Below, one piece after another: positions 27,105 to 34,911 of a DNA stretch of 44,389 bases. The stretch is taken from the NCBI GenBank assembly GCA_029941685.1, contig JAPYTC010000004.1, positions 1 through 44,389 on the forward strand, given 5' to 3'. This DNA is from Planctomycetota bacterium (GTDB lineage: Bacteria > Planctomycetota > UBA1135). The position numbers were made by a program, and so were the translations under genes. The notes under the pieces are model-generated. The model was not told where the DNA came from. It saw only the letters and a list, made by a program, of their open reading frames with translations, and searched no databases. Positions within the stretch are counted from its first letter, which is position 1, and the number at the start of each line of letters is the position of its first letter.

Positions 27105-28179
27105 CAACGAAATATTGTTTACCGAGGCGCATTCGACTTGGTCGCAGTTATTGAGTGATATTGCAGAGTCAAGTCAAAGCATATTGTTTGAGAACTACAT
27201 TTGGAATGACGGCGCCGCAAGTGATGCCTTGCTCGTAGCCATGCGCAACGCAAAATCCAATGGAGCGGACATCACTATTCATCTTGATGCTATTGGGTCA
27301 TTTCACGCGTCGAGTCAATTACTCTCCGAAATATCAAAAATCGCAAAACTAGTGATTTATAACAAGCCGCGTTTCGAGTTTCTTTATTCGCGATTCGTCA
27401 ATAGCGTAATGCGACGTACTCATCGTCGCATCATCGTTTGTGACGACAAAAATGCTTGGGTTGGCGGCTTAGCTATCGATGATTTCTGGTGGCATGAAAA
27501 CATAAATCCATGCCGTGAATCTATGCTACGAGTGAGCGGCGCTATCTGCCACGAACTTAGACGGATTTTTTTCAATCTCGAGGCCAAAGTGGAGCATCGC
27601 AATTCAATTACTCTTAAACCACTAAGCGCTAACAGCGCTCGCGTATGCAACTTTAGTCCCTTTGGGCGTCCAACTTTTTTGCGGCTGTTACTACAACGAA
27701 TCGGTCGCGCACAAAACTCTATACACATAGCTACTGCTTATTTTATTCCGCCGCGCAAACTTCGCCGCGCCTTAATTAAGGCGCGACAACGTGGGGTCGA
27801 AGTGTATCTACAACTGCCTTCTGCAAAGTTACATGACCATCCAATGGTGAGAATGGCGGCACGCCGTCACTACGCGAAATTACTGAAACGCGGTGTAGTG
27901 ATTTATGAATACACCCAGAGCTTTCAGCATAGCAAAACGGCATTATTTGACAACTGTGACTGCCTAGTCGGGTCACCAAACATTGACCGCTGGTCATTCT
28001 TCAGGAATCACGAACTTTTAATTGAAAGCACTGATCCTAGTTTATGTGAACAGCTCAAACAGTCCTTTGACGCTGACATGCGCCGCTCGGTGCAGATTGA
28101 TCCGCAACTCTGGGAGAGACGCAGCACCAAAACCCGTTTACTCGAGAACTTCGCCGGAATTTTTGACCCCATTTTATGA
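27079..28179 (+). CDS. Phospholipase D / cardiolipin-synthase-like protein
   Basis: A 366-residue two-domain PLD protein. The second motif is canonical (QHSKTALFDN, HxKxxxxD). The first reads THRRIIVCDD, so Arg replaces the usual Lys. Family members include ClsB-type cardiolipin synthases and nucleases. It overlaps the heptosyltransferase by 26 bases and the following EEP gene by four. PLD next to EEP recalls E. coli clsB-ybhP, which supports a phospholipid role (established context, applied by inference). The Lys-to-Arg change may lower or alter activity. The stop TGA TGA is followed by TAA five codons on. Confidence 0.82.
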   Translation: MPAQDLSPSNEILFTEAHSTWSQLLSDIAESSQSILFENYIWNDGAASDALLVAMRNAKSNGADITIHLDAIGSFHASSQLLSEISKIAKLVIYNKPRFEFLYSRFVNSVMRRTHRRIIVCDDKNAWVGGLAIDDFWWHENINPCRESMLRVSGAICHELRRIFFNLEAKVEHRNSITLKPLSANSARVCNFSPFGRPTFLRLLLQRIGRAQNSIHIATAYFIPPRKLRRALIKARQRGVEVYLQLPSAKLHDHPMVRMAARRHYAKLLKRGVVIYEYTQSFQHSKTALFDNCDCLVGSPNIDRWSFFRNHELLIESTDPSLCEQLKQSFDADMRRSVQIDPQLWERRSTKTRLLENFAGIFDPIL

Positions 28180-28907
28180 TGAAAGTTCGCGTAATGAGTT
28201 GGAACATCCATCGCTGCATCGGAGTTGACCGCCGCTTCAAGCCAGAACGGATAGCACAGTGCATCGGCCATTATTCGCCTGACATTTTATGCCTACAAGA
28301 AGTTGATCGTGGTGTGCCGCGCTCACGCAACCTATATTTAGACCATTATCTAGCTGACCAACTTGACTACGGCTATCACACTTGGGCACAGGCCCATGCC
28401 TTAACAACCGGCGCATATGGCAATGCCACCCTATCGCGTTTTCCAATCATCAAGCGTCGTGCTATCGACTTAACTATCGCCAACAAAAAGAAACGCAACA
28501 ATCTTTACACTCGAATAAAAATTGAGCGACGTAGCCTGCACCTATTCAATTGGCATCTCGGATTATCAGCCAAAGAGCGCGGCCTCCAAGTACAACGCTT
28601 ACTGCGTTGTAACACGCACGGCGACTTGCCAAGCAGCAGCCGCATCATTCTCGCAGGCGACACCAATGATTGGCGCAACTTGCTTTACAACAGTGCCGGC
28701 ATAGCTGATTCAAATTACCATGCCTGGAGCGAACACGGTCGTCGCAAACCCATCCGCACTTTTCCTAGCACGCAGCCTATTGGTGCACTTGATAAGTTTT
28801 TTTGGAAAGGGAAAATTGATGCTGAACATATTTACCCTGGGCATACTAAGCAAACACGCGTCGCCAGCGATCACTTGCCATTAGTCGCCGATTTTACATT
28901 AAGCTAG
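28176..28907 (+). CDS. Endonuclease/exonuclease/phosphatase (EEP) family protein
   Basis: A 243-residue EEP-fold hydrolase. Seen: VMSWNIHRCIGVD, the metal glutamate in LCLQEVDRG, FNWHLGL, LAGDTNDW, and the C-terminal catalytic VASDHLPLVADF. It resembles YbhP, which sits beside ClsB in E. coli. A lipid-phosphate or nucleic-acid substrate is possible. A second ATG at 28179 is an alternative start. Its end overlaps that of ligA (convergent) by nine bases. Confidence 0.82.
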   Translation: MMKVRVMSWNIHRCIGVDRRFKPERIAQCIGHYSPDILCLQEVDRGVPRSRNLYLDHYLADQLDYGYHTWAQAHALTTGAYGNATLSRFPIIKRRAIDLTIANKKKRNNLYTRIKIERRSLHLFNWHLGLSAKERGLQVQRLLRCNTHGDLPSSSRIILAGDTNDWRNLLYNSAGIADSNYHAWSEHGRRKPIRTFPSTQPIGALDKFFWKGKIDAEHIYPGHTKQTRVASDHLPLVADFTLS

Positions 28908-30929
28908 CATTGCGCGCACTTGCTGTTCATTAAGGACTGCAACACCTAACTCTTGCGCCTTGGTTAATTTGCTGCCGGCTTTATCCCCAGCAACTAGATA
29001 ATCGGTTTTCTTCGACACCGTGCTAGTCACCTTGCCGCCAGCCGCCTCAATGATGGCCTTCATTTCTGGACGCGAGCAAGACAGCGACCCCGTCAACACA
29101 AAAACTTTCGACGCGACGCCATCTACATGGTCATCTTCGCTGAGCACTACACTTTGCGGACGCAATCCGTATCCGATCATTGCATTAAGTGCTGCTTGGT
29201 TCTTACTTGAACTAACAAATTGCAGTAATGAACCGGCAACCTCTTTGCCTACACCCTCGATTTCACTTAATCGCTCAACGGCTTGTTCGTATTCGTTGTC
29301 GGCCAAACTAAGTAATGCACCGATGCTATTAAACTTCGCACAAACCACACGCGAAGTTTCTGGCCCTACATCAGGAATACCCAAGCTAGATATAAACTTA
29401 TCTAGCTTGGGCTGCAAGGCTGCTTCAATACCATCGCGCATTGCAGCAACAGATTTTTCACCCCAACCGTCTAAGCTAGCGATGGCCTCGTAATCTAAAT
29501 TAAACAATTGTTCGACACTATTAAGCAACCCCTCGGCATGCAATTGCACTACTGCTTTATCGCCAATACCGTCGATATTAAGCGCCACGCGCGACACCAT
29601 ATATTGAACACGACGAATTAACTGCGCTGGGCAATCGATATTCACACAAAAACAGTGCTCGCCATTAGCCTTAGCAGCGCCACCACATTCGGGACACTCG
29701 CTAGGAAAAACGAACTCGCGCTCGCTGCCATCGCGCACACCTAAAACAGGGCCAACAATCTGCGGGATAACATCGCCGGCACGCCGCACAAGTACTTGAT
29801 CCCCTAGTTTGATGTCTAGATCAGAAATATACGCTGCATGATGCAAGGTTGCATGCTGTACTATCACACCGCCAATATTTACTGGATCGAGAACTGCGCG
29901 TGGAGTTAATCGTCCAGTGCGTCCGACTTGGATAAGAATATCAAGCAACTTAGTAGTTTCTTCACGCGGCGCAAATTTATGCGCACACACCCAGCGCGGT
30001 GTTCGAGCGCGCGAACCTAATAAATCACGCAACACCTGTGAATCAACTTTATAAACCACGCCGTCCATTTCGTATTCAATTTCGTCGCGCCGACTTTCGA
30101 TATCGTCGTGAAACTTAATCATGCCAACAGCGTCAGAAACTAGTCCCGAGTATTTAGAGACTGCAAAGCCCCATTTTTTAGCACCCTGCATTGCATCAGC
30201 ATGAGTGGCGAACATGTCTTGCCCAACAACACGCACAACTTCATAACACATAAAACGCAGCGGCCTTGATGCCACCACCGCCGGGTCGAGACGCTTAAGG
30301 GTGCCTGCAGTAGCATTACGGGGGTTAGCAAAGACTTGCTCGCCGTTAGTCCGCAACTCGTCATTCATCGCATTGAAGCCTGCAATAGGCATCATCACTT
30401 CACCGCGCACTTCTAGCACCTCAGGTAAATCTTCGCCGAACAACCGCAATGGCACACCACCAACGGCGCGTAAATTACTTGTTAAATCTTCGCCGAATTG
30501 ACCATCACCACGCGATACACCACGGACCAGCAAACCATTTTCATAAATTAAGCTGGCGGAAACGCCATCCCATTTTGGCTCGCATAGAAAAGTAGGCAGG
30601 GTTTCTGTTTCGGAAACTAACCCTTTCAGCACGCGAGCCTCAAAATCAACAATCGCAGCATCGCTGGACAATGACTCGATAGAAATCATTGGCACCACGT
30701 GTTCGACTTTTTCAAAATCAGACCCCGTAGCTAGCGGTGCACCCACCCGCTGACTGGGACTCGACGAATCACACCACTGAGGATGCAACTTTTCAATTTC
30801 AATTAAGCGCTGAAATTTACGATCGTACTCGGCATCACTGATCAATGGCTGCGCATCAACGTAATAAGCATGATTATGCTGATGCAACTCAGCGCACAAC
30901 AAATCGTATTCGCCGCGCAAATCAGTCAT
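28899..30929 (-). CDS. ligA: NAD-dependent DNA ligase
   Basis: A 676-residue NAD+-dependent ligase. The domains appear in order: Ia with the nicotinamide-binding YYVDAQPLISDAEYD, adenylation with the active-site Lys in CEPKWDGVS, and an OB fold around VQVGRTGRLTPRAVLDPV (read as ILIQVGRTG). A zinc finger follows (CPECGG with CFCVNIDCPAQ), then helix-hairpin-helix repeats and a C-terminal BRCT. Length is typical. The ATG overlaps the stop of the upstream small gene, so the two are coupled. Confidence 0.96.
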   Translation of the reverse strand: MTDLRGEYDLLCAELHQHNHAYYVDAQPLISDAEYDRKFQRLIEIEKLHPQWCDSSSPSQRVGAPLATGSDFEKVEHVVPMISIESLSSDAAIVDFEARVLKGLVSETETLPTFLCEPKWDGVSASLIYENGLLVRGVSRGDGQFGEDLTSNLRAVGGVPLRLFGEDLPEVLEVRGEVMMPIAGFNAMNDELRTNGEQVFANPRNATAGTLKRLDPAVVASRPLRFMCYEVVRVVGQDMFATHADAMQGAKKWGFAVSKYSGLVSDAVGMIKFHDDIESRRDEIEYEMDGVVYKVDSQVLRDLLGSRARTPRWVCAHKFAPREETTKLLDILIQVGRTGRLTPRAVLDPVNIGGVIVQHATLHHAAYISDLDIKLGDQVLVRRAGDVIPQIVGPVLGVRDGSEREFVFPSECPECGGAAKANGEHCFCVNIDCPAQLIRRVQYMVSRVALNIDGIGDKAVVQLHAEGLLNSVEQLFNLDYEAIASLDGWGEKSVAAMRDGIEAALQPKLDKFISSLGIPDVGPETSRVVCAKFNSIGALLSLADNEYEQAVERLSEIEGVGKEVAGSLLQFVSSSKNQAALNAMIGYGLRPQSVVLSEDDHVDGVASKVFVLTGSLSCSRPEMKAIIEAAGGKVTSTVSKKTDYLVAGDKAGSKLTKAQELGVAVLNEQQVRAMLA

Positions 30930-31294
30930 TAAGTCAACAACTCACTAAGGGTGACAATTTTGCGGTCGCCAGCGCCTGATGACAAAATAAATGTAACTTC
31001 GCCAGTTGCACATTCGGCAACTTGCGCCAAAGCAACCTTAGACGGCACCGGCCAGCCATCGACTGGTGAATACATGCCAATACGTAATGGACGGTAAGAT
31101 CCATGCACTCGTCCGGCCGACAAAGCATTTGACACTGAATTTTGGTCGAGCGCAATGTCGTCATACTCGAGGCGACATCCCATCGCAACATGTCCGTCAT
31201 CAAACAAAATAGTGCAGCCCTCGATAGGATTGCGTTGTACTCTAGATGTTGCTGCAGCTTGCTCAGCAACGGCGGTTAAATTGCGGTCGTCCAT
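30929..31294 (-). CDS. Cytidine-deaminase-like fold protein lacking catalytic residues
   Basis: A 121-residue protein. Its strands read like cytidine deaminase: GCTILFDDGHVAMGCRLEY (DG.VxxGCNVEN-like), a helix, RPLRIGMYSP, a helix QVAECAT, and a final IVTLSELL like the CDA tail. The HAE/CAE zinc motif is replaced by DQN (residues 50-52), and the PCGxCRQ motif by SPVDGWPVPSK (76-86). If the match is right it is a non-catalytic homologue. It is translationally coupled to ligA and begins six bases after TAGAAT. The family call is mine by eye. Confidence 0.65.
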   Translation of the reverse strand: MDDRNLTAVAEQAAATSRVQRNPIEGCTILFDDGHVAMGCRLEYDDIALDQNSVSNALSAGRVHGSYRPLRIGMYSPVDGWPVPSKVALAQVAECATGEVTFILSSGAGDRKIVTLSELLT

Positions 31295-31300
31295 TGTCCT

Positions 31301-31306
31301 ATTCTA
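31301..31306 (-). promoter_or_regulatory. -10 box TAGAAT for a leaderless start at 31294
   Basis: TAGAAT on the minus strand, then AGGACA, then the ATG. The TAG in the hexamer is also the stop codon of the upstream gene at 31304. Confidence 0.6.
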
Positions 31307-31744
31307 ACGCACTACCTGCATAATCAAATCGCCTTTGCGCGTCGATAACCAAATAGCGTTTTTGTTTTTCAGTTCAATGACCACGCCTGGACCTTTGCCG
31401 GTGAAGTAAACCGTTACCCCGGGTGACTTTTTATAGCCCCAGCCTCGCTTGCCTATCGCCCACGGGTAAGTCATGTGCTCGTGAATCGCCATTATTGACT
31501 TGAACGGCACATACTGCTTAGGAAAAGGTGCCATTTGTAGCACTATTTCATCGTCGCCCATCCAAACCTTCATGCTCGACTGCCACATGAACCAAAGAAA
31601 CAATAACGGCAGCAACAGCAGTAAAATTAGTGCGCTCAATGGCACATCAACCACCAACAAAATAATTATCGGGATCATCACAATGATGGCCCCGACAACT
31701 TTTATCACCGTTGTAGACGGTTTACGTTGTTCTAGCAACTGCAT
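31304..31744 (-). CDS. Small membrane protein with possible PH-like domain
   Basis: A 146-residue protein with two adjacent transmembrane helices (about 15-34 and 37-53). A cytoplasmic-type beta-rich tail follows: MGDDEIVLQMAPFPKQYVPF, VTVYFTGKGPGVVIELKNK, then IWLSTRKGDL. This layout resembles bacterial PH-domain membrane proteins. No catalytic residues are visible. It starts eight bases after a perfect TATAAT (31758-31753) that overlaps the stop of the upstream gene. Confidence 0.7.
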   Translation of the reverse strand: MQLLEQRKPSTTVIKVVGAIIVMIPIIILLVVDVPLSALILLLLLPLLFLWFMWQSSMKVWMGDDEIVLQMAPFPKQYVPFKSIMAIHEHMTYPWAIGKRGWGYKKSPGVTVYFTGKGPGVVIELKNKNAIWLSTRKGDLIMQVVR

Positions 31745-31752
31745 CTAGCATA

Positions 31753-31758
31753 ATTATA
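31753..31758 (-). promoter_or_regulatory. -10 box TATAAT for the start at 31744
   Basis: A consensus TATAAT on the minus strand, eight bases before ATG 31744. The TAA in it is the stop codon of the upstream gene. Confidence 0.55.
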
Positions 31759-32152
31759 CCTCAACAGCAGCGTAACCGGTAAATGGTACGCGGTTTTGCA
31801 GACGGCGTACGCCAGTGATTGGATCTTCGCGCTCTTCTGGGCGCACTTCGACGATGGCTTCGATATCTGACAGCTCGTCAGGCGAAATTTGCAATTCGCC
31901 ATCTGCAGCAATACCAAGAACCTGTAGCACAAACTTTACGCGCGGCAACCCCCGCTCAGACCAGTGAAGGCTGTCCCAGCAGGCGGTACGCCCCTGAAAC
32001 TCGCCTTTTGTAACTTCCCAGCGGATACCCCAACGTGTGTGACCTGCTGGAGATAGACTTTCGCGTACTTCAGCCACTTTGCAGTGGTAGTCGCCCGGAG
32101 GCACAGAACGCATGTCTTCGATGTTTTCAATTGTAGAGAGATTTATCTTCAT
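31754..32152 (-). CDS. DUF669-like protein
   Basis: A 132-residue protein reading VPPGDYHCKVAEVRES, RWGIRWEVTKGEFQGRTACWD, and a C-terminal acidic VRPEEREDPITGVRRLQNRV. The PGxY...I.xGExxGR pattern is that of DUF669 proteins, often phage-encoded and near recombination genes. No other phage gene is nearby, so it seems a resident chromosomal copy. The start at 32152 gives a family-like N terminus; a longer frame upstream would run antisense into agcS. A weak TACAGG lies five bases before the ATG. Confidence 0.7.
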   Translation of the reverse strand: MKINLSTIENIEDMRSVPPGDYHCKVAEVRESLSPAGHTRWGIRWEVTKGEFQGRTACWDSLHWSERGLPRVKFVLQVLGIAADGELQISPDELSDIEAIVEVRPEEREDPITGVRRLQNRVPFTGYAAVEV

Positions 32153-32194
32153 GTTACCCTGTAGACGGACAGTGTATATCATCGACACTTCTTT

Positions 32195-32200
32195 TATACT
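32195..32200 (+). promoter_or_regulatory. -10 box TATACT for a leaderless start at 32208
   Basis: TATACT is followed by seven bases and ATG 32208. It shares a 55-bp divergent region with the DUF669-like gene. Confidence 0.6.
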
Positions 32201-32207
32201 GCACCCC

Positions 32208-34292
32208 ATGATGAACCGCTTCGTCCTTAGTCTCACACGATCTGTTTGCCTTAAGCAAATAACCCTACTATTGTTTTTTGCAATTTCTTCGGTGTCTATT
32301 TCGGCACAGCAAGAAGTTACCCACAATAAAATTGATACCAAAGGCCCATTCGAGTATTTACTAGAGCCTGAAGTTGGCCCAGGAACATTCGATTTCATCG
32401 ACGAAGGCGCCGGAACTGTAGTGGGTGTCCTTGGCGCAGTAATGTTTTACGACCTCGGTGCTGATTACTACGATTTCGAAAAAAGTATCTCATCATCAGG
32501 CACAACAGCGGCCGAACTCGCTGCGATAGTTGACCGCATCAATAAGCTAAATGGCAAGGATGCCACAAGCGTTGATTACGACTTAATGTGGCCACTGATT
32601 GAAGAGCTACGCAACACGGCACAAGCTAGTTTTGCTGCATCAAAGGATACTATCCATGAACTGCTTCAAGAATGCGCAGCAGAGGCAGACTTCACTCTAG
32701 AAGAAGCGGTCGAACTAACTCTAACCATACCCACTGGGTTTGCGATTGGCAGCATCAACCTTGACTCAGACGAGTTAAAGAGCAAAACGACAAACGATCT
32801 GCAAAACATTTTTGCCAAAGCCGTAAACGAAATCGTTGAAGGGGAAAAGCTCAAGCTCAGCATAAAGTTTTCGGACGACGCGGATACCGCCACGCTTAAG
32901 GTAACCAGACACGGTGTACCCATTGTGGTGTTATGGTTAGTGCTCGGCGCCATCTTCTTCACCTTCCGCATGGGTTTCATTAACCTGCGTGGCCTAGGGC
33001 ACTCAATAAAAGTTGTAAGCGGCCGCTTTACCAACCCTAACTCACACGGCATTGGCGAAGTCACCCACTTCCAAGCACTAGCATCAGCGTTATCGGCAAC
33101 GGTAGGACTCGGTAACATCGCTGGCGTTGCAATTGCGGTTTCAATGGGCGGGCCCGGTGCAATCTTTTGGATGGTGGTGGCCGGATTCCTCGGCATGTCG
33201 TCCAAATTCGTTGAATGTACTTTGGGTCAAAAATACCGCGAAGTACGGCCAAACGGTGAAGTGATGGGTGGTGCGATGTTCTACCTATCCAAAGGCCTCA
33301 AAGAAATGAAGATGCCTATCTTGGGCAAAGTCCTAGCAGTCATGTTCGCGGTGCTTTGTATCGGTGGTTCTTTCGGCGGCGGCAATACCTTTCAGGTAAA
33401 TCAATCGCTAAATGCGATCCAAGAGACCGTGCCTTTCTTCGGCGAGCATCGCTGGGTTTACGGCTTAATCATGACTATCGTGGTAGGTGTGGTCATCATC
33501 GGCGGCATCAAACGTATCGCTTCGACCGCTGAAAAAATCGTGCCGGCCATGTGCGGAGTCTACGTTGCTGCGTGTTTAGCCGTGTTGTTCAACAATTTTG
33601 ATCAGATTCTGCCGGCATTCAGCACCATCTGGGATAGCGCCATTAACCCCGACGCCGCTTACGGTGGATTTATCGGCGTACTCGTCATGGGGTTCAAACG
33701 AGCGGCTTTCTCTAACGAAGCTGGCGTTGGTTCGGCCGCCATCGCGCACTCGGCAGCGAAAACGGATTACCCGGTTCGTGAAGGTATCGTGGCTTTGCTC
33801 GAACCATTCATTGACACGATTATTGTTTGTACGATGACCGGTTTGGTAATAGTCATTACTGGCGCTTACGACGCAACCACTATGGTTGACGGCGTCGCCG
33901 TTTATGCACCATACCTAACAGACGCAAACGGTGCCGGCTTAACCTCGCAAGCATTTGCTAGCCAATTCAGTTGGTTCCCAATGATTCTCGGTGTCGCCGT
34001 TGCTCTCTTCGCCTTCTCAACCATGATCTCATGGTCATACTACGGCGAACGGTGCTGGGCTTACCTCTTCGGTGACAACGCCTCGATGTCTTACAAGATT
34101 ACTTTCTTGACCTTCACGTTTTTAGGTTCGGTAATTACATCAAAAAATGTTTTGGACTTCGGCGACTTAATGATTCTCGGCATGGCTTTCCCCAACGTGT
34201 TAGGTGTCGTGTTGTTGTCCGGAAAAGTTAAACGCGATCTAAATACTTACTGGAAGCTCTTGAAATCAGGTGCCTTTAAAGAGTACAAATAA
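32208..34292 (+). CDS. AgcS-family sodium:alanine/glycine symporter with N-terminal periplasmic domain
   Basis: A 694-residue transporter. A signal-like helix (about 10-32, ending SVSISAQ) and about 210 residues of acidic soluble sequence precede the conserved core. The core starts near VLWLVLGAIFFTFRMGFINL and continues through HFQALASALSATVGLGNIAG, GGPGAIFWMVVAGFLGMSSKF, SFGGGNTFQVNQS and FSNEAGVGSAAIAHSAAKT. AgcS proteins usually have about 450 residues, so the extension is unusual. It may sense or capture substrate, or interact with a partner. ATG 32208 is supported by TATACT seven bases upstream. A small membrane protein follows after three bases. Confidence 0.9.
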   Translation: MMNRFVLSLTRSVCLKQITLLLFFAISSVSISAQQEVTHNKIDTKGPFEYLLEPEVGPGTFDFIDEGAGTVVGVLGAVMFYDLGADYYDFEKSISSSGTTAAELAAIVDRINKLNGKDATSVDYDLMWPLIEELRNTAQASFAASKDTIHELLQECAAEADFTLEEAVELTLTIPTGFAIGSINLDSDELKSKTTNDLQNIFAKAVNEIVEGEKLKLSIKFSDDADTATLKVTRHGVPIVVLWLVLGAIFFTFRMGFINLRGLGHSIKVVSGRFTNPNSHGIGEVTHFQALASALSATVGLGNIAGVAIAVSMGGPGAIFWMVVAGFLGMSSKFVECTLGQKYREVRPNGEVMGGAMFYLSKGLKEMKMPILGKVLAVMFAVLCIGGSFGGGNTFQVNQSLNAIQETVPFFGEHRWVYGLIMTIVVGVVIIGGIKRIASTAEKIVPAMCGVYVAACLAVLFNNFDQILPAFSTIWDSAINPDAAYGGFIGVLVMGFKRAAFSNEAGVGSAAIAHSAAKTDYPVREGIVALLEPFIDTIIVCTMTGLVIVITGAYDATTMVDGVAVYAPYLTDANGAGLTSQAFASQFSWFPMILGVAVALFAFSTMISWSYYGERCWAYLFGDNASMSYKITFLTFTFLGSVITSKNVLDFGDLMILGMAFPNVLGVVLLSGKVKRDLNTYWKLLKSGAFKEYK

Positions 34293-34295
34293 GGG

Positions 34296-34484
34296 GTGGC
34301 CCGCGCAGGCCCCCCCTTACTCTTGATTACCCTACTGTCCAGCGGCTCAACTGAAACCACCCGTGAACTCATCGAGCTCAACTCGCTCGGTGTTACGGTG
34401 GCACTTCTAGTGTGGCTAACGCTGTTCGCAGTCAACGGTTACTGCTTCTACCGAATCTGCTGTAAACCTAGACTAGAAATCTAG
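34296..34484 (+). CDS. Small single-pass membrane protein, possible symporter accessory subunit
   Basis: A 62-residue frame starting at GTG 34296 (AAGGG upstream), with later TTG alternatives. It encodes ELNSLGVTVALLVWLTLFAV then NGYCFYRICC, one transmembrane helix with a short tail. It lies three bases after agcS in the same direction. Small single-helix subunits accompany some other sodium symporters (for example MetS with MetP), which makes a similar role possible. No search could be run. Confidence 0.55.
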   Translation: MARAGPPLLLITLLSSGSTETTRELIELNSLGVTVALLVWLTLFAVNGYCFYRICCKPRLEI

Positions 34485-34502
34485 TTACAAAGTCGTTTTT
34501 TT
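34472..34502 (+). terminator. Weak terminator candidate after the agcS unit
   Basis: ACTAG/CTAGT (34472-34485) form a 5-bp stem with an AAAT loop. A run of eight T (34495-34502) follows after ten bases. The gap is too long for a classic terminator, so this is weak. Confidence 0.3.
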
Positions 34503-34534
34503 CACTAAAGAAGCTGTGGATGGCGTCCGTAAAT

Positions 34535-34555
34535 GGTGTAGCTCAATACTACACC
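34535..34555 (+). promoter_or_regulatory. Perfect inverted repeat abutting the Hpt start codon
   Basis: GGTGTAG and CTACACC are perfect 7-base arms separated by seven bases. The second arm ends on the base before ATG 34556. It could be an operator half-site pair or a start-occluding hairpin. Confidence 0.45.
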
Positions 34556-34909
34556 ATGAACCAAGACCCATCTTTTGACCATCTGCGCATCCGCTCCTTA
34601 ACCGAGTTGTTCGGCAACTCCGAATCGGTGCGAGACTTATACATTGAATTTTTAGACTCATGCCCCGAACGTGTGGCTGTAATCAAACAAGGAATTCTCG
34701 AGCACCGCGCTGACTTAATCGAGTTTGCAGCTCACGCTATTCACGGCACGAGCGCCAACATCGGTGTCGCTAACATTGAAGCAACGTCTTCGGTAATCGA
34801 GGACATGGCTCACAATAACCAATTTGAGCTAGTCGACGCTTGCGTAGGTGAACTCGAAGATCAAATCGCTGGACTGCGCCAACATATCGATATGCGCCGC
34901 GCGATTTAG
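34556..34909 (+). CDS. Stand-alone Hpt (histidine phosphotransfer) protein
   Basis: A 117-residue helical protein. It carries the Hpt motif as AHAIHGTSANIG, with phospho-acceptor His60; the usual following Lys is His63. It would relay phosphate between a hybrid kinase and a response regulator, neither of which is in the window. ATG 34556 is preferred. An ATG at 34520 would add 12 residues but would place the inverted repeat inside the coding sequence. It converges with the minus-strand unknown gene by a two-base gap. Confidence 0.8.
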   Translation: MNQDPSFDHLRIRSLTELFGNSESVRDLYIEFLDSCPERVAVIKQGILEHRADLIEFAAHAIHGTSANIGVANIEATSSVIEDMAHNNQFELVDACVGELEDQIAGLRQHIDMRRAI

Positions 34910-34911
34910 AG

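Noticed and set aside
32666-33205. Minus-strand 179-codon open frame inside agcS
   Set aside because: It is a shadow of the symporter core with no start signal.
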